A stretch of 64,000 nucleotides of DNA from Salinicola tamaricis (lineage in GTDB: Bacteria > Pseudomonadota > Gammaproteobacteria > Pseudomonadales > Halomonadaceae), in NCBI RefSeq assembly GCF_003006155.1, contig NZ_CP023559.1, forward strand, positions 434,001-498,000. The letters run 5' to 3'. Every line of letters starts with the position of its first letter. Positions within the stretch are counted from its first letter, which is position 1. The notes beneath the pieces were generated by a model that worked only from the letters and a program-made list of their open reading frames with translations, was not told the DNA's origin and did no database searches. A program made the translations under genes and the position numbers. Positions 11,017 through 22,338 of the stretch are shown in pieces.

Positions 11017-11994
11017 ATGCAGATGGAAGGCGATACGGCGCTGGTTGCCGCCTATGAATTGAACGGCAGCGGCGGCGGCTCACTGCTCAGCGTGAGACAA
11101 CTGCGCGAAGCCTGGCAGTCGCCGGAGCGACCGCTGTGGATGCATCTCGATTTCCGCCATGCCGACGTGGGCACCTATCTCGACGATATCGCCGGTCTCG
11201 ACGAGGCGGCGATCGAGGCGCTGCTCGAGGAGGATACCCGCCCGCGCGTGGCCAAGTTCCGCAACGGCGCGGTGAGCACGCTGCGCGGCGTCAATCTCAA
11301 TCCGGGGGCAGCCCCGGAGGATTTGATCTCGCTGCGCATCTGGATCTCTGCCAACCGCCTGATCACGCTACGCCGGCGTCCGTTGAAATCGGTCAGCGAG
11401 GTACGTGATCGCATCGATCGCGGCGAGGGCGCGCTGTCGGTGCCCGACCTGCTCGCCTGGCTGGCGGAGACCCTGGTCGACAACGTCGGCGACGTGGCCC
11501 ACCAGCTCGACGACCGCCTGGGCGAGCTGGAAGAGGACCAGCTCAGCGATCGCGAGATCGACCCCGACGATCTGTCGCACCTGCGCCGCTCGCTGATCAC
11601 CCTGCGCCGCTTCATGGGCCCCCAGCGCGACTGCCTCGAACAGATCGCCCACGGCCCCGACAGCTTCGACGAGGATACCCGGGTCTCGGTACGCGAGAGT
11701 GCCAACCAGCTATCGCGCTACGTCGAGGACTTTCACGCCATGCAGGAGCGCGCGCTGATCCTGCAGGAGCAATTGCTCAACGAGCACAACGAACGCCTCA
11801 ACCAGCGGATGTACATGTTGGCGATCGTTACTACGGTGTTCCTGCCGCTGAGCTTTCTGACCGGCCTGCTGGGCATCAACGTCGGGGGTATCCCCGGCGC
11901 CGACAGCCACTACGGATTTGCCGTCTTCGTCGCCATCACCGCGGTGGTCGGCGGTGCGGTGATGTGGCTGCTCAAGCGCAAGCACTGGTGGTAG
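11017..11994 (+). CDS. zntB: Zinc transporter ZntB (CorA superfamily)
   Basis: CorA-type metal channel of 325 residues. It has a large cytoplasmic N-terminal domain rich in acidic residues and two C-terminal membrane helices. The first helix ends in the ion-selectivity motif GIN (LSFLTGLLGINVGGIPG); ZntB proteins keep GxN in place of other CorA variants. The C-terminus KRKHWW is typical. The frame is open to 10939, but ATG 11017 (MQMEGDTALVAAY) follows a GAGAGG ribosome site and fits ZntB N-termini. It is probably transcribed on its own; tesA ends 170 bases upstream. Confidence 0.9.
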   Translation: MQMEGDTALVAAYELNGSGGGSLLSVRQLREAWQSPERPLWMHLDFRHADVGTYLDDIAGLDEAAIEALLEEDTRPRVAKFRNGAVSTLRGVNLNPGAAPEDLISLRIWISANRLITLRRRPLKSVSEVRDRIDRGEGALSVPDLLAWLAETLVDNVGDVAHQLDDRLGELEEDQLSDREIDPDDLSHLRRSLITLRRFMGPQRDCLEQIAHGPDSFDEDTRVSVRESANQLSRYVEDFHAMQERALILQEQLLNEHNERLNQRMYMLAIVTTVFLPLSFLTGLLGINVGGIPGADSHYGFAVFVAITAVVGGAVMWLLKRKHWW

Positions 11995-12019
11995 GCGATC
12001 CGCGTCGACCCGAGGCGCC

Positions 12020-12295
12020 TCAGTCACCGCGGTCGGTGTGGCCCAGATCGCGCTGCGGATCGAGCCGGTCGCGCACCCGGCGCTTGAGTTCCTTGATCTC
12101 GGGGAAGCCGCCGTCGCGCTTGCGCTCCCATAGCGTCTGCTCGTCGTAGAGCACCTCGAAGTGGCCACCGTGGCTGGGCGCCAGCGCCACCTGTTCGAGA
12201 TCCTCGCCGAAGGTCTGCAACAGCTCCTGGGCATACCAGCCGGCACGTAGCAGCCACTGGCATTGCGTACAATAATGAATGCGGATGCGGGCCAT
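12020..12295 (-). CDS. SelT/SelW/SelH (Rdx) family protein, cysteine form
   Basis: Small thioredoxin-like protein of 91 residues. MARIRIHYCTQCQWLLRAGW at the N-terminus carries the redox CxxC motif (CTQC) in which eukaryotic selenoproteins W/T/H have selenocysteine in the second position; here it is cysteine. GGHFEV and FPEIKELKRRVRD are also family features. The start at 12295 is taken from the match to the family and not from the upstream codons that keep the frame open to 12343. It converges with zntB. The precise redox partner is unknown. Confidence 0.88.
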   Translation of the reverse strand: MARIRIHYCTQCQWLLRAGWYAQELLQTFGEDLEQVALAPSHGGHFEVLYDEQTLWERKRDGGFPEIKELKRRVRDRLDPQRDLGHTDRGD

Positions 12296-12449
12296 ACGAC
12301 TCTCCTCGGGGCTCTCCCCGGCGATGATTGCACTGGCGCGCATGATGCGCGGGTCACCGCGCCTGACTCAAGCCCGCGGCCGGCGAGCCGCAGCCTGGAC
12401 AGGCAGCTGGCCCCACCCTATCACCCAATCGGAAACAAGGACGTTTTCC

Positions 12450-13791
12450 ATGACGGCAAGAAGTTCAAGCACCCGCGGTGGCGACGACGACAGCCTCACC
12501 CGCCTTTTCGAACGCGTCACCGGCGATGACGACAGCCGCATGTGCCGGGATATCTCCGATGCCGCCTGCCGTGAACAGCCGGGCAACTTCTTTCGCCACC
12601 TGGTGGCGGCGTTGGGCAACAAGCTCGCCGATGAGCTCTCCAACGCGCGCCTGATCCTGCCGTGGCTGATGGGGGCGATCGGCGCACCGGTGTGGATGGT
12701 CGGCCTGCTGGTGCCGATCCGCGAGGCCGGGGCCCTGCTGCCCGCAACTGCTGATCGCGGGCTATATCCGACTGCGCAAGATTCGCAAATGGGTGTGGGT
12801 GGCCGGTGGCGTGGCCCAGGCGGTGGGCGCAGTGCTCCTGGGCCTGCTGGCGCTGTTCGGCCACGGTAGTTGGGGCGGCGCGCTGGTGCTGATTGCGCTG
12901 ACCGGGCTCTCGCTGGGGCGCGGGCTCTCCTCGGTGGCAACCAAGGATGTGATGGGCAAGACCATCGCCAAGCAGCGGCGTGGCACCCTGATGGGCTGGA
13001 GCGCCAGCGCCGCCGGGGCACTGACGCTACTCGTGGGTGTCGGGCTGATGTTGATGGGTGACCGCCCCGGCACCTGGGCGCTGGCGGTGCTGCTGTTCGC
13101 CGCCGCGTTCGGCTGGGCGCTCAACGCCCTGTGCGCGGCCGCAATCCTTGAAGCGCCGGGCGCCACCGAGGGCGGCGCCAACGCCTGGGATAGCGTCAAG
13201 CAAGGGATTTCGCTGATGCGCCGCGACCGCCGCTTCCTGCACTTCAACCTCTCCCGCGCCCTGCTGCTGTCGAGCGCCCTGGCACTGCCCTACTTAGCCC
13301 TGCTGGGCCAGCAGAACAGCGGCACCGACCTGGCCAGCCTGGGCATCCTGGTACTCACTTCAGGGGTCGCCGGCATGATCGGTGGGCCGATCTGGGGACG
13401 TCTGGCCGATCGCTCCAGTCGGCGCGTCATGCGCAATGCCGCCATCGGCGCCGCCCTTTGCTGTGTCGCCGGCGCCGCCTGCGTGCTGCTGCCGGAGGCC
13501 GCGCGCACCAGCGTGTGGCCCTACGCCGTGGTCTATGGCCTGCTGATGATCGCCCACGCGGGCATTCGCCTGGGGCGCAAGACCTACGTGGTGGATCTCT
13601 CCGACAGCGACACCCGGGCGCTCTACGTCGCCTTCTCCAATACCTTCACCGGGGTATTGATGCTGATCGTCGGCCTGCTGCTCGGCGTGCTCGCCCAGTG
13701 GCTCGGCAGTGCCCCGCTGTTGCTGCTGCTCGCCCTGCTGGCGCTGGCCGCCGCGGCAAGCTCCCATGCCCTGGCCGAAGTCGAGGCGTGA
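12450..13791 (+). CDS. MFS transporter (frameshifted)
   Basis: Major facilitator protein of about 447 residues. It has a charged cytoplasmic N-terminus (RSSSTRGGDDDSLTRLFERV) followed by twelve predicted helices. The first part runs to EAGALLP near 12738 and the remainder, QLLIAGYIRLRKIRKWVW onward, is in the next frame. One extra C in a CCC run near 12738-12741 explains the break. Loop motifs GRLADRSSRRVMRNAA and LGRKTYVVDLSD are MFS-like. It has resemblance to permeases annotated only as MFS in Halomonas/Pseudomonas; the substrate is unknown. A short LOV gene follows 118 bases downstream in the same direction. Confidence 0.82.
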
Positions 13792-13909
13792 AGCGCTGTG
13801 TCCCGCCCGCGATGGGCGCTGTCAAAGCGTTGTAATCCAACGGCGCCATGGCATCATGGCCGCTTGTATCGTCCCTACAAACCGTCGCATGTCCAGCCTG
13901 GAGACAAGG

Positions 13910-14356
13910 ATGGCCAGTAACCCCAAGCGTCCCCCCATGATCAGCCCGGCCCTGCTCGAGCGCATCGTCAACGCCTCGGACGATGGGATCGTCGTTGCCG
14001 AGCAGGAGGGTGACGAGAATATCCTGATTTACGTCAACGAGGGCTTCGAGCGCCTCACCGGCTACAGCATCGACGAGATTCTCTATCGCGATTGCCGCTT
14101 CCTGCAGAATGGTGACCGCGACCAACCCGCGATCGACCGCGTGCGCACGGCGCTGCGCGAGGGCCGCTCCTGCCGCGAGGTGCTGCGCAACTACCGCAAG
14201 GACGGCTCCCAGTTCTGGAACGAGCTGTCGATCACGCCGGTCTACGACGAGGAGGATCAGTTGACCTACTTCGTGGGGGTACAGAAGGACGTGACCGGGC
14301 TGGTCGAAGCCCTGCAGGAGCTGGAGGCGCTCAAGGCCGAGCGCGACCCGGCCTGA
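13910..14356 (+). CDS. Short LOV-domain blue-light photoreceptor
   Basis: PAS/LOV protein of 148 residues with no attached effector domain. The flavin-adduct motif is present as DCRFLQNGDRDQ with the reactive Cys62, followed by the FMN-contacting segments VLRNYRKDGSQFWNELSITP and YFVGVQKDVT. Helical extensions (A'alpha before and Jalpha after, EALQELEALKAER) flank the core and usually mediate dimerisation. The architecture and sequence are very close to the short LOV proteins PpSB1/PpSB2 of Pseudomonas putida. The usual GxNCRFLQ reads YRDCRFLQ, as in those proteins. Start 13910 follows GGAG; an in-frame ATG at 13889 is possible. The output partner is unknown. Confidence 0.92.
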   Translation: MASNPKRPPMISPALLERIVNASDDGIVVAEQEGDENILIYVNEGFERLTGYSIDEILYRDCRFLQNGDRDQPAIDRVRTALREGRSCREVLRNYRKDGSQFWNELSITPVYDEEDQLTYFVGVQKDVTGLVEALQELEALKAERDPA

Positions 14357-14536
14357 GCCGAAGCCGCCCTGCCACACCGCCCCGGGCGGCTATCCTGAAA
14401 GACTGTCCTGATCGGCTATCCTGGCGCGGGAGGTCGATAGGTTTTTTCAAACGGCCAAAGGCTTGTCTTGCGACGCATTCGGCGATATATAGCCCTCGAG
14501 CATCATCAGGATGCCGTCACATCGGAGGGCCAAACG

Positions 14537-14737
14537 ATGAGCCGTGAAGATTACGCCGAGGACCAAGAGCTTTACGACGCCGTCAACGACGAGCAATTCG
14601 AGCGTCCCCGCAGCAGCAAGGCCGACACCCTGAAGGCACGCCGTCAGGTCGAGGCGCTGCTCGAAGAGCGCCGCCTGAAACGTGCGATCGAGGACGACTG
14701 GTACGCGGATTTCGACGACGAAGAAGAGGAAGAGTGA
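14537..14737 (+). CDS. PA3496-like small acidic protein
   Basis: Small hydrophilic protein of 66 residues, strongly acidic at the C-terminus (DWYADFDDEEEEE), with a basic, probably helical centre KARRQVEALLEERRLKRAIED. It resembles the PA3496 family of putative envelope-integrity proteins found across Pseudomonas and Halomonas; the function is not established. ATG 14537 is preceded by GGAGG eight bases upstream, which decides the start over the longer open frame from 14468. Confidence 0.75.
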   Translation: MSREDYAEDQELYDAVNDEQFERPRSSKADTLKARRQVEALLEERRLKRAIEDDWYADFDDEEEEE

Positions 14738-14988
14738 GCGCCTCGCTCATCCTCAGAGCCGTAACGACGGGCGCCCAGGCGTCCGTTCGCGTTAACGGCC
14801 GGCGGTCGCAATCCCGCCGCTAGTCATATACCCTGCTCTGTCCGTGTCGCCACCCCCCGCACCCCGCAGGCCGGTGCCGGCCGGTCACGCACCTAGACGC
14901 GCGTGACCCGCGATGCCCACCGCCGCGGAGCTGCCAGCGACCCTGACCCGATCTCATTGACCGCGATACTCAACCGAACCGGATTCCC

Positions 14989-16649
<1,661 letters not shown>

Positions 16650-16701
16650 TGCATGCATCGCCCACCCGCACGGGGTGGGCGAATTGCTGCCTCAGCAACG
16701 C

Positions 16702-16729
16702 AAACGCCCGCCTGAAAAGGCGGGCGTTT
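16702..16729. terminator. Terminator between convergent ettA and the DUF1328 gene
   Basis: A perfect 12-bp stem, AAACGCCCGCCT pairing with AGGCGGGCGTTT around a GAAA loop. The A/T flanks make it usable in both directions. Confidence 0.85.
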
Positions 16730-16762
16730 GCGTCTGCGCGTGTCGTGTCGTCGGGTTGGCGT

Positions 16763-16921
16763 CTAGCGGCCTCGGCCGCGTATCAGCGATACGACAAACA
16801 GGATCAGGAAGATGACGAATAGCACCTTGGCGATCGTCGCCGCGATCCCGGCAACCCCGCCGAACCCGAGAACGCCGGCAATGATGGCGACGATGAGAAA
16901 AATCACGGCATAACTGAGCAT
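16763..16921 (-). CDS. DUF1328 small membrane protein (YtjA-like)
   Basis: Membrane peptide of 52 residues with two hydrophobic helices ([19 protein letters not shown] and [20 protein letters not shown]) and a basic tail RGRGR. It matches the DUF1328/YtjA family of proteobacterial small membrane proteins; the role is unknown. The start MLSYAVIF at 16921 is the one conserved in the family; the frame remains open to 16966. Confidence 0.9.
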   Translation of the reverse strand: MLSYAVIFLIVAIIAGVLGFGGVAGIAATIAKVLFVIFLILFVVSLIRGRGR

Positions 16922-17066
16922 GGCTTTACTTCCTGTTCTGGCCTGATAAGTGCCGCGCGGCAACATGCCCCGCGACGCCCTGCCCTCGCAATCCTTGAGG
17001 GTATCTTAAGCCTTGTTGGTGAAGCGCTTTTCGTCAAGGTGGCCAGAGTATCGGTTTGCAACCGGC

Positions 17067-17981
17067 TCAATAGACCGACGGTTCACCCGGCGGGCGCGTC
17101 TTGAAGCGTCGATGCAGCCACAGGTACTGCTCCGGATGCCGCCGGATCGCCTGTTCGATGAAGGCGTTGACCAGGGTCGCGTCGGCGACCTCATCGTCGC
17201 TGGGGAAGTTCTCGAATGCCGGCAGATACTCCAGGGTGTAGGTGCGGTCATCGGGATTGCGGTGAAACATGAACGGCATGACCGGCGCGCCGGTCATGCG
17301 TGCGATCTTGGCGGTGAGCTTGAGCGTCGCCGCCTCGACCCCGAAGAAGGGCGCGAAGACACTGGCATCACGGCCGAAGTCCTGGTCCGGCGAGTACCAC
17401 ACCACGTGGCCCGACTTGATCCGGCGCACCACGCCGCGCAGATCGTGGCGATCGATCGCGGCGCCGAAGATATCGCGCCGCGCCCGGGTCATGAAGTTCT
17501 CGAACACCGGATTGTCGTGGGGTCGATAGACCACGTCCGCGGGGAAGAACAGCGAGTGCAGCGCCCCGCCCAGATCGAGGGTCGAGAAATGGATGCCGAT
17601 CACCAGTACCCCCTTGCCCTGGGCGCGCGCCCGTTCCATGTGCTCGATGCCACGGAAGGCGATGCGCTGGCGCAGGTGTTCGGGATTGCGGCACCAGCCG
17701 GTGGCGGTCTCGAGGATCCCGATACCGTTGGCCACGAAGGTACGCTTGACCATCTCCGCGCGCTTGTCGCTGTCCCACTCGGGGAAGCAGAGCGCCAGAT
17801 TGGTATCGGTGATGTGACGGCGCCGCTTGGCCAGACGCCAGCTCAGCAGACCGATGCCTCGGCCCACGGCCAGCTTGAGCCGCCACGGCAGAAAGGCGCT
17901 CGCCTTCATCAGCGCGATGGCGAACCAGGTACCCCAGTAGCGGGGATGGGCATGATTGGCGGGATAGACTTTCTTGGCCAT
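17067..17981 (-). CDS. Lipid A biosynthesis lauroyl/acyltransferase (LpxL/LpxM family)
   Basis: Inner-membrane late acyltransferase of 304 residues that transfers an acyl chain from acyl-ACP to a lipid A precursor. There is an amphipathic N-terminal helix region (RYWGTWFAIALMKASAFLPW), the catalytic H-x4-D/E motif as HFSTLD near residue 131, and the downstream YRPHDNPVFENFMTR and YSPDQDFGRDASVFAPFFG segments typical of LpxL/LpxP. The start MAKKVYPANHAHPRYW is typical. It is convergent with nothing and separated from alr by 78 bases. A second family member lies at 46082, so chain specificity (first or second secondary acylation) cannot be assigned. Confidence 0.92.
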   Translation of the reverse strand: MAKKVYPANHAHPRYWGTWFAIALMKASAFLPWRLKLAVGRGIGLLSWRLAKRRRHITDTNLALCFPEWDSDKRAEMVKRTFVANGIGILETATGWCRNPEHLRQRIAFRGIEHMERARAQGKGVLVIGIHFSTLDLGGALHSLFFPADVVYRPHDNPVFENFMTRARRDIFGAAIDRHDLRGVVRRIKSGHVVWYSPDQDFGRDASVFAPFFGVEAATLKLTAKIARMTGAPVMPFMFHRNPDDRTYTLEYLPAFENFPSDDEVADATLVNAFIEQAIRRHPEQYLWLHRRFKTRPPGEPSVY

Positions 17982-18059
17982 AACGCTTCCAGATTCACAG
18001 TGATGACGAGCGGCACGCCGGCCGCCCTGGGCCCTAGACTCTAGACTCCAGCCCCTCGC

Positions 18060-19157
18060 TCAACTCACCGGCGCCGCCGGCAGATAGACCCGCGGCACCC
18101 GCGGCAGCACCCCAGTGAGCAGGGTATAGGCGATGGTGTCGCAGTGCTCCGCCACCGTGTCGACATCGAGCCCACGCCCCCATAGCACCACCTCGCTGCC
18201 GACATCGGCATCCGCCACCTCGGTGATGTCGACGGTGAGCATGTCCATCGACACCCGCCCGGCGATGGCGCAGCGCTGGCCATTCACCAGTACCGGGGTA
18301 CCATCACGGGCGTGGCGGTCGTAGCCATCGCCGTAGCCGGCGGCGACCACGCCGATACGGCTGCGCTTGCGGGTCCGAAAGCGCCCGCCATAGCCCACCG
18401 CCTCGCCCGCCTCCAGCGTACGCACGGCGATCAGACGCGAGCGCAGCGTCATCACTGGCTCGAGCGTCACCCCTGCCGGCAGCTCGCCTTCCAGCGGGTT
18501 GCTGCCGTAGAGCATGATGCCCGGCCGATTCCAGGCGCCATGCGTCGGCGGGTGCTGCAGTGTGGCCGGTGAATTGGCCAGACACAGCGGTGCACCCAGC
18601 GCCTCGCCCAGGGCACGGACCTGGGCGTGCTGAGTCTGAAAGGCACTGTCATCGGCGAGATCGGCCGTGGAGAAGTGGCTGATCAGATGCAGGTCGGTGA
18701 CTCGCTCCGGAACCTGGCGCAGGCGCGCCCAGTGGCGGCGGAGCTCGTCCGCCGAGAATCCCAGGCGATGCATGCCGGCATCGAACTTGAGCCACACCGG
18801 TAGCGGTCGGCGCGGCCGATAGGCCAGCACCGCCGCCAGCTGCCACTCGCTATGCACCACCTGCCACAGCGAGAGCGCCTCGACCGTGGCCAGCTCCGAG
18901 GCCTCGAAGATGCCCTCGAGCAGCAGAATCGGCGTCTCGATGCCGCCATCGCGCAGCGCCACCGCCTCCTCGATCGTTGCCACCGCAAAGGCCGGCGCCA
19001 GCCCAGTCAGTGCACGGGCGCAGGCGAGCGCGCCATGACCATAGGCATCCGCCTTGAGTACCGCCATCGACCGGCTCCGCGGCGCCAGAGCGCTCGCCGT
19101 GCGATAGTTGCGACACAGCGCCGCGAGATCGATCTCGGCGCGCAGGGGTCTTGCCAT
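18060..19157 (-). CDS. alr: Alanine racemase
   Basis: PLP-dependent racemase converting L- to D-alanine for peptidoglycan, 365 residues. The PLP lysine is in MAVLKADAYGHG near residue 34, and the catalytic tyrosine is in the RIGVVAAGYGDGYDRHA segment with GRVSMDMLTVDITE following. The start MARPLRAEIDLAALCRNY at 19157 is preceded by GGAGG. The frame remains open to 19241 without family similarity. Whether it is biosynthetic (Alr) or catabolic (DadX) cannot be told; no dadA is nearby. Confidence 0.95.
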   Translation of the reverse strand: MARPLRAEIDLAALCRNYRTASALAPRSRSMAVLKADAYGHGALACARALTGLAPAFAVATIEEAVALRDGGIETPILLLEGIFEASELATVEALSLWQVVHSEWQLAAVLAYRPRRPLPVWLKFDAGMHRLGFSADELRRHWARLRQVPERVTDLHLISHFSTADLADDSAFQTQHAQVRALGEALGAPLCLANSPATLQHPPTHGAWNRPGIMLYGSNPLEGELPAGVTLEPVMTLRSRLIAVRTLEAGEAVGYGGRFRTRKRSRIGVVAAGYGDGYDRHARDGTPVLVNGQRCAIAGRVSMDMLTVDITEVADADVGSEVVLWGRGLDVDTVAEHCDTIAYTLLTGVLPRVPRVYLPAAPVS

Positions 19158-19260
19158 GGTAGCTACGTCCTCCTCCCAAGAGATGATACGACACCAGCCG
19201 CCTACGGCCGGCGAGCGCCATGGTAGCGCGTTTGGCGACACCGCGGGACGCCAGCGGCGT

Positions 19261-19292
19261 AAACACAGACGCCGCTAACGGGTAGCGGCGTC
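19261..19292 (-). terminator. Putative terminator of tolC
   Basis: GACGCCGCTA and TAGCGGCGTC form a perfect 10-bp stem with a five-base loop just beyond the tolC stop on the minus strand, followed by TGTGTTT. Confidence 0.6.
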
Positions 19293-19311
19293 GGCGGCTG
19301 AATCGCAGCGC

Positions 19312-20770
19312 TCAGGGCGTCGGCGGTGTTGGCCGAGCGCCGATATCGTCGGTCGGCGAACCGCGGCGCTGAGTGTCGGCCAGATCGAGCGAGACCCGCT
19401 TGCTGTCGCGCAGCCACTGGTTGGTGCCGCGGATCACATCGAGGCTCAGCACCCCGGCCTGCTGGCGCAGCTGGAGCAGATCGGTGACATAGGTGTAGCG
19501 CGCATCGGCGTAGTTGGAGATCGACTCGTAGAGCGACTGCTCGGCGTTGAGCACGTCGACAATATTGCGCGTGCCCACCTCATAGCCGGCACGGGTCGCT
19601 TCCAGTGCGCTGCGGCTGGAGACGATCGCCTCGCGCTGGGCATCGACCGACTCGACGTCGTTCACCACCTGCGTGAACAGCGAGCGTACCTGCTGCGTGG
19701 TGTAGCGGCGCTGATCCTCGAAGTCGTACTGGGTCGACTCCAGCGAGTAGGTGTTCTGCCTCACTGACGCGCTGGTCGAACCGCCGGAGTAGATCGGTAG
19801 ATTCGCCTGCACGCCCACCTCGACGTTTTCGTTGTGCCCACGCAGCGCATCGATGTCGTTGTCGGAATAGGCGTAATCAGCATAGGCGTTCAGCGTCGGC
19901 AGATGGCCGGCGCGATGTCCACGCCTCTTGGCGACATCGACCCCGGCCTCGGCGTAGCGGATCGACGGGCTGCTGGTCATCGCCAGATTGACCCAGTCGT
20001 CGCGGGTAGCCGGCTTGGGCGAAGCGATTGGCAGATCGTCGGCGAGACCATCGATGCTGTCGTACTGCTTGCCGGTCAGACGCTCCAGCGCCTCGAAGCT
20101 CACCTGCAGATCACTGCGCGCGGAGATCAGGGCTGGGCGCGGCCGAATCGTAGGCGGCCTTGGCTTCATTGACGTCGTGATCGCCACCAGGCCGATTGAA
20201 CTGCTCCTTGGCCTGCTCCAGCTGGCGCCCGATCGCCTTGGATTGCGCTTCACGGGCGTCGAGCACCTCCTTGGCGCGCAGAATCTCGAAGTAGGCACTG
20301 GATACATCATAGAGCAGCTGCTGCTGGTCGATCTCGAGCTGCAGCGCCTGCTGGCCCACCTGCTTCTTGCTCTGCTGGTACTGGTACCAGTTGGAGGCAT
20401 CGAACAGCACCTGGGTCACGTTGACCCCGAGGCTGCTGCCGTTGTAGTCCTGACCCGAGGTAGAGCCACCCGCCGCCGCGCCACCACCCGCACCGCCGGC
20501 GGCATGCTGGCTCTCGAGCGAGTCGCTACGGTAGAGACTGCCGGTGGCGCTGATCTGCGGCAGCAGATCGCCCCGCTGCACGTCCTGTCCCGCTTCCGTG
20601 CTGCGGAAGGTGGAGCGCGAAGCGTTCAGGCTCGACGAGTTGGCCAGGGCATCCTGGGTGATGGTGAGCAGATCGGCCGCCTGTACCGACGGTGCGAACG
20701 AAGCGGCCAGCAGCAGCGGCAGCGCATGGCGCAGGGATAAACGGGATGACGACGGAGCAGAGGGCGACAT
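19312..20770 (-). CDS. tolC: TolC family outer-membrane channel (frameshifted)
   Basis: Outer-membrane efflux/secretion duct protein of roughly 485 residues. The signal peptide is SLRHALPLLLAASFAPSVQA, followed by DLLTITQDALANSSSLNASR typical of TolC. The second half contains QANLPIYSGGSTSASVRQ, RAGYEVGTRNIVDVLNAEQSLYE and LLQLRQQAGVLS. The frame changes near 20140-20150 (after NEAKAAYDSA). Another local pair near 20185-20195 changes the expected F-N-V-G-L-V-A-I-T-D-V to FNRPGGDHDV. A further odd stretch, KRRGHRAGHLP, lies near 19915. All look like small deletions in otherwise conserved sequence. The start at 20770 is chosen for its signal peptide. Partners (MFP/RND or ABC pumps) are not in the window. 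Confidence 0.88.
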
Positions 20771-20936
20771 CGAGACGGTTCCTATCGTTGAGCGCTGGCG
20801 GATATCGGGGCACGGCGGCGGGCATATAGGCCCGGCATCACGCCTCGAGACGGCCCAGACACCCGGTATTGACTGGTGCGAGCCGGTTGCCACCGCACGG
20901 CGCGGGCGCGCCGGCGTCAGCAATCGTTCTGACGAA

Positions 20937-20972
20937 CGACGAGGCGCCGGCTATCCTGCCGGCGCCTCGTCG
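20937..20972. terminator. Long hairpin downstream of rpoS
   Basis: A perfect 15-bp stem (CGACGAGGCGCCGGC with its complement) and a six-base loop lie between the rpoS stop and the tolC promoter side. It is well placed to end rpoS transcripts, although the following T-run is weak (TTCGTC on the minus strand). Confidence 0.6.
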
Positions 20973-21061
20973 CGAGGTTTACATACAATGCCGCATGTAT
21001 GCATGGGGATCAAGCATTCGGCCAGAGATGCCGCGCTTTTGCGCGATTCCCGGCCAGCGCG

Positions 21062-22033
21062 TCACTCGAAGATCGAGTCCATCGACAACCCCTGCTTCTC
21101 GAGCATCCGGCGCAGTTTCTTCAGCGCCTCGACCTGGATCTGACGCACTCGCTCACGGGTCAGCCCGATCTCCTCACCGACCTCTTCGAGGGTCGCTGCT
21201 TCGTGCCCACGTAGCCCAAAGCGACGCACCACGACCTCGCGCTGCTTGTCGCTGAGCTCGGCGAGCCACTCGTCGACGTGCGCCTTGACGTCATCATCGA
21301 CCAGATTGGACTCCGGACCCACTTCGTTCTCGTCGGCCAGGGTATCGATCAGCGGCTTATCGCTCTCGCCCCCCATCGGGTAGTCGACGGAAGAGACGCG
21401 CTCGTTGAGCCCCAACATCTTCTTGACCGTCGCCACCGGCTTGTCGAGGAACTCCGCAATCTCCTCCGCGGTGGCCTCGTGGTCGAGCTTCTGGGTCAAC
21501 TCGCGCGCGGCACGCAGATAGATGTTGAGTTCCTTGACCACGTGGATGGGCAGACGAATGGTGCGCGTCTGGTTCATCAGCGCGCGCTCGATGGTCTGGC
21601 GAATCCACCAGGTCGCATAGGTCGAGAAGCGGAAGCCGCGCTCCGGGTCGAATTTCTCGACCGCCCGGATCAGGCCGAGATTGCCCTCCTCGATCAGGTC
21701 GAGCAGCGACAGCCCGCGGTTGAGGTAACGTCTGGCGATCTTCACCACCAGGCGCAGGTTGGATTCGATCATTCGCTGACGGCCGGCCGGATCGCCCTTC
21801 TGCGCCAGGCGGCCGAAGTGCACTTCCTCTTGCGGTGTCAGCAGCGGCGAGAACCCGATCTCGTTGAGATAGATCTGGGTCGCATCGAGACTGTGGTGGT
21901 AGTTGTTCTCCTCGCGACTGAGCGCCTTCTCGAATGCGCTTTCGTCGTCTTTGCCATCCGTGTCATCGGTATCGACCTGCTGGTCGGCACCGTCGAGCTC
22001 AACATCCTGAATATCCCGTTCAAGCATGCTCAT
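21062..22033 (-). CDS. rpoS: RNA polymerase sigma factor RpoS
   Basis: Stationary-phase/general-stress sigma factor of 323 residues. Region 1.2 begins [17 protein letters not shown]; region 2 has [55 protein letters not shown] (given in parts by the family signatures [17 protein letters not shown] and [18 protein letters not shown]); region 3 is [17 protein letters not shown]; region 4 is [16 protein letters not shown] with the helix-turn-helix [34 protein letters not shown] at 22033 is chosen; the longer frame to 22156 is not RpoS-like. It follows nlpD as in most gammaproteobacteria. It likely controls several genes in this window, including curli, by analogy. Confidence 0.98.
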   Translation of the reverse strand: MSMLERDIQDVELDGADQQVDTDDTDGKDDESAFEKALSREENNYHHSLDATQIYLNEIGFSPLLTPQEEVHFGRLAQKGDPAGRQRMIESNLRLVVKIARRYLNRGLSLLDLIEEGNLGLIRAVEKFDPERGFRFSTYATWWIRQTIERALMNQTRTIRLPIHVVKELNIYLRAARELTQKLDHEATAEEIAEFLDKPVATVKKMLGLNERVSSVDYPMGGESDKPLIDTLADENEVGPESNLVDDDVKAHVDEWLAELSDKQREVVVRRFGLRGHEAATLEEVGEEIGLTRERVRQIQVEALKKLRRMLEKQGLSMDSIFE

Positions 22034-22338
22034 GTCACTACCCCCAATCTGGGCTTCCTGAGTACCTTCGCCATGGGGTCTAGCCGCCCCAGGCGACCGC
22101 GCAATCCTTGCTCTACTTTTACGTCCTTGATTACGACTTCTGCTTACTGCGTTCACGTACGATGTTTACTTACTAGGTTGCTGCTCGAGCGGGCCACGCT
22201 ACTGCCAGCCGACTCGGCGGTGCGCCGCCGCCGCTGACCGCGCCCCGGCAGGGCACGGTCAATCTGGCGGCGGTAACCGGAGAGTCTTCCAGCTTGGCAA
22301 CGTCGGCCGTTGCAGCGATCTGTCGCGCTGACGACCGT
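22034..22338 (-). other. nlpD-rpoS spacer / rpoS leader
   Basis: A 305-base spacer between the nlpD stop and the rpoS start. In related bacteria rpoS is transcribed from a promoter inside nlpD, giving a long leader that sRNAs can act on. The GC-rich inverted stretches around 22210-22270 could fold, but I recognise no specific element. Confidence 0.4.

Noticed and set aside
19312..20770. Two separate TolC-like genes
   Set aside because: The N-terminal and C-terminal parts are complementary halves of a single TolC with conserved sequence right up to the break.
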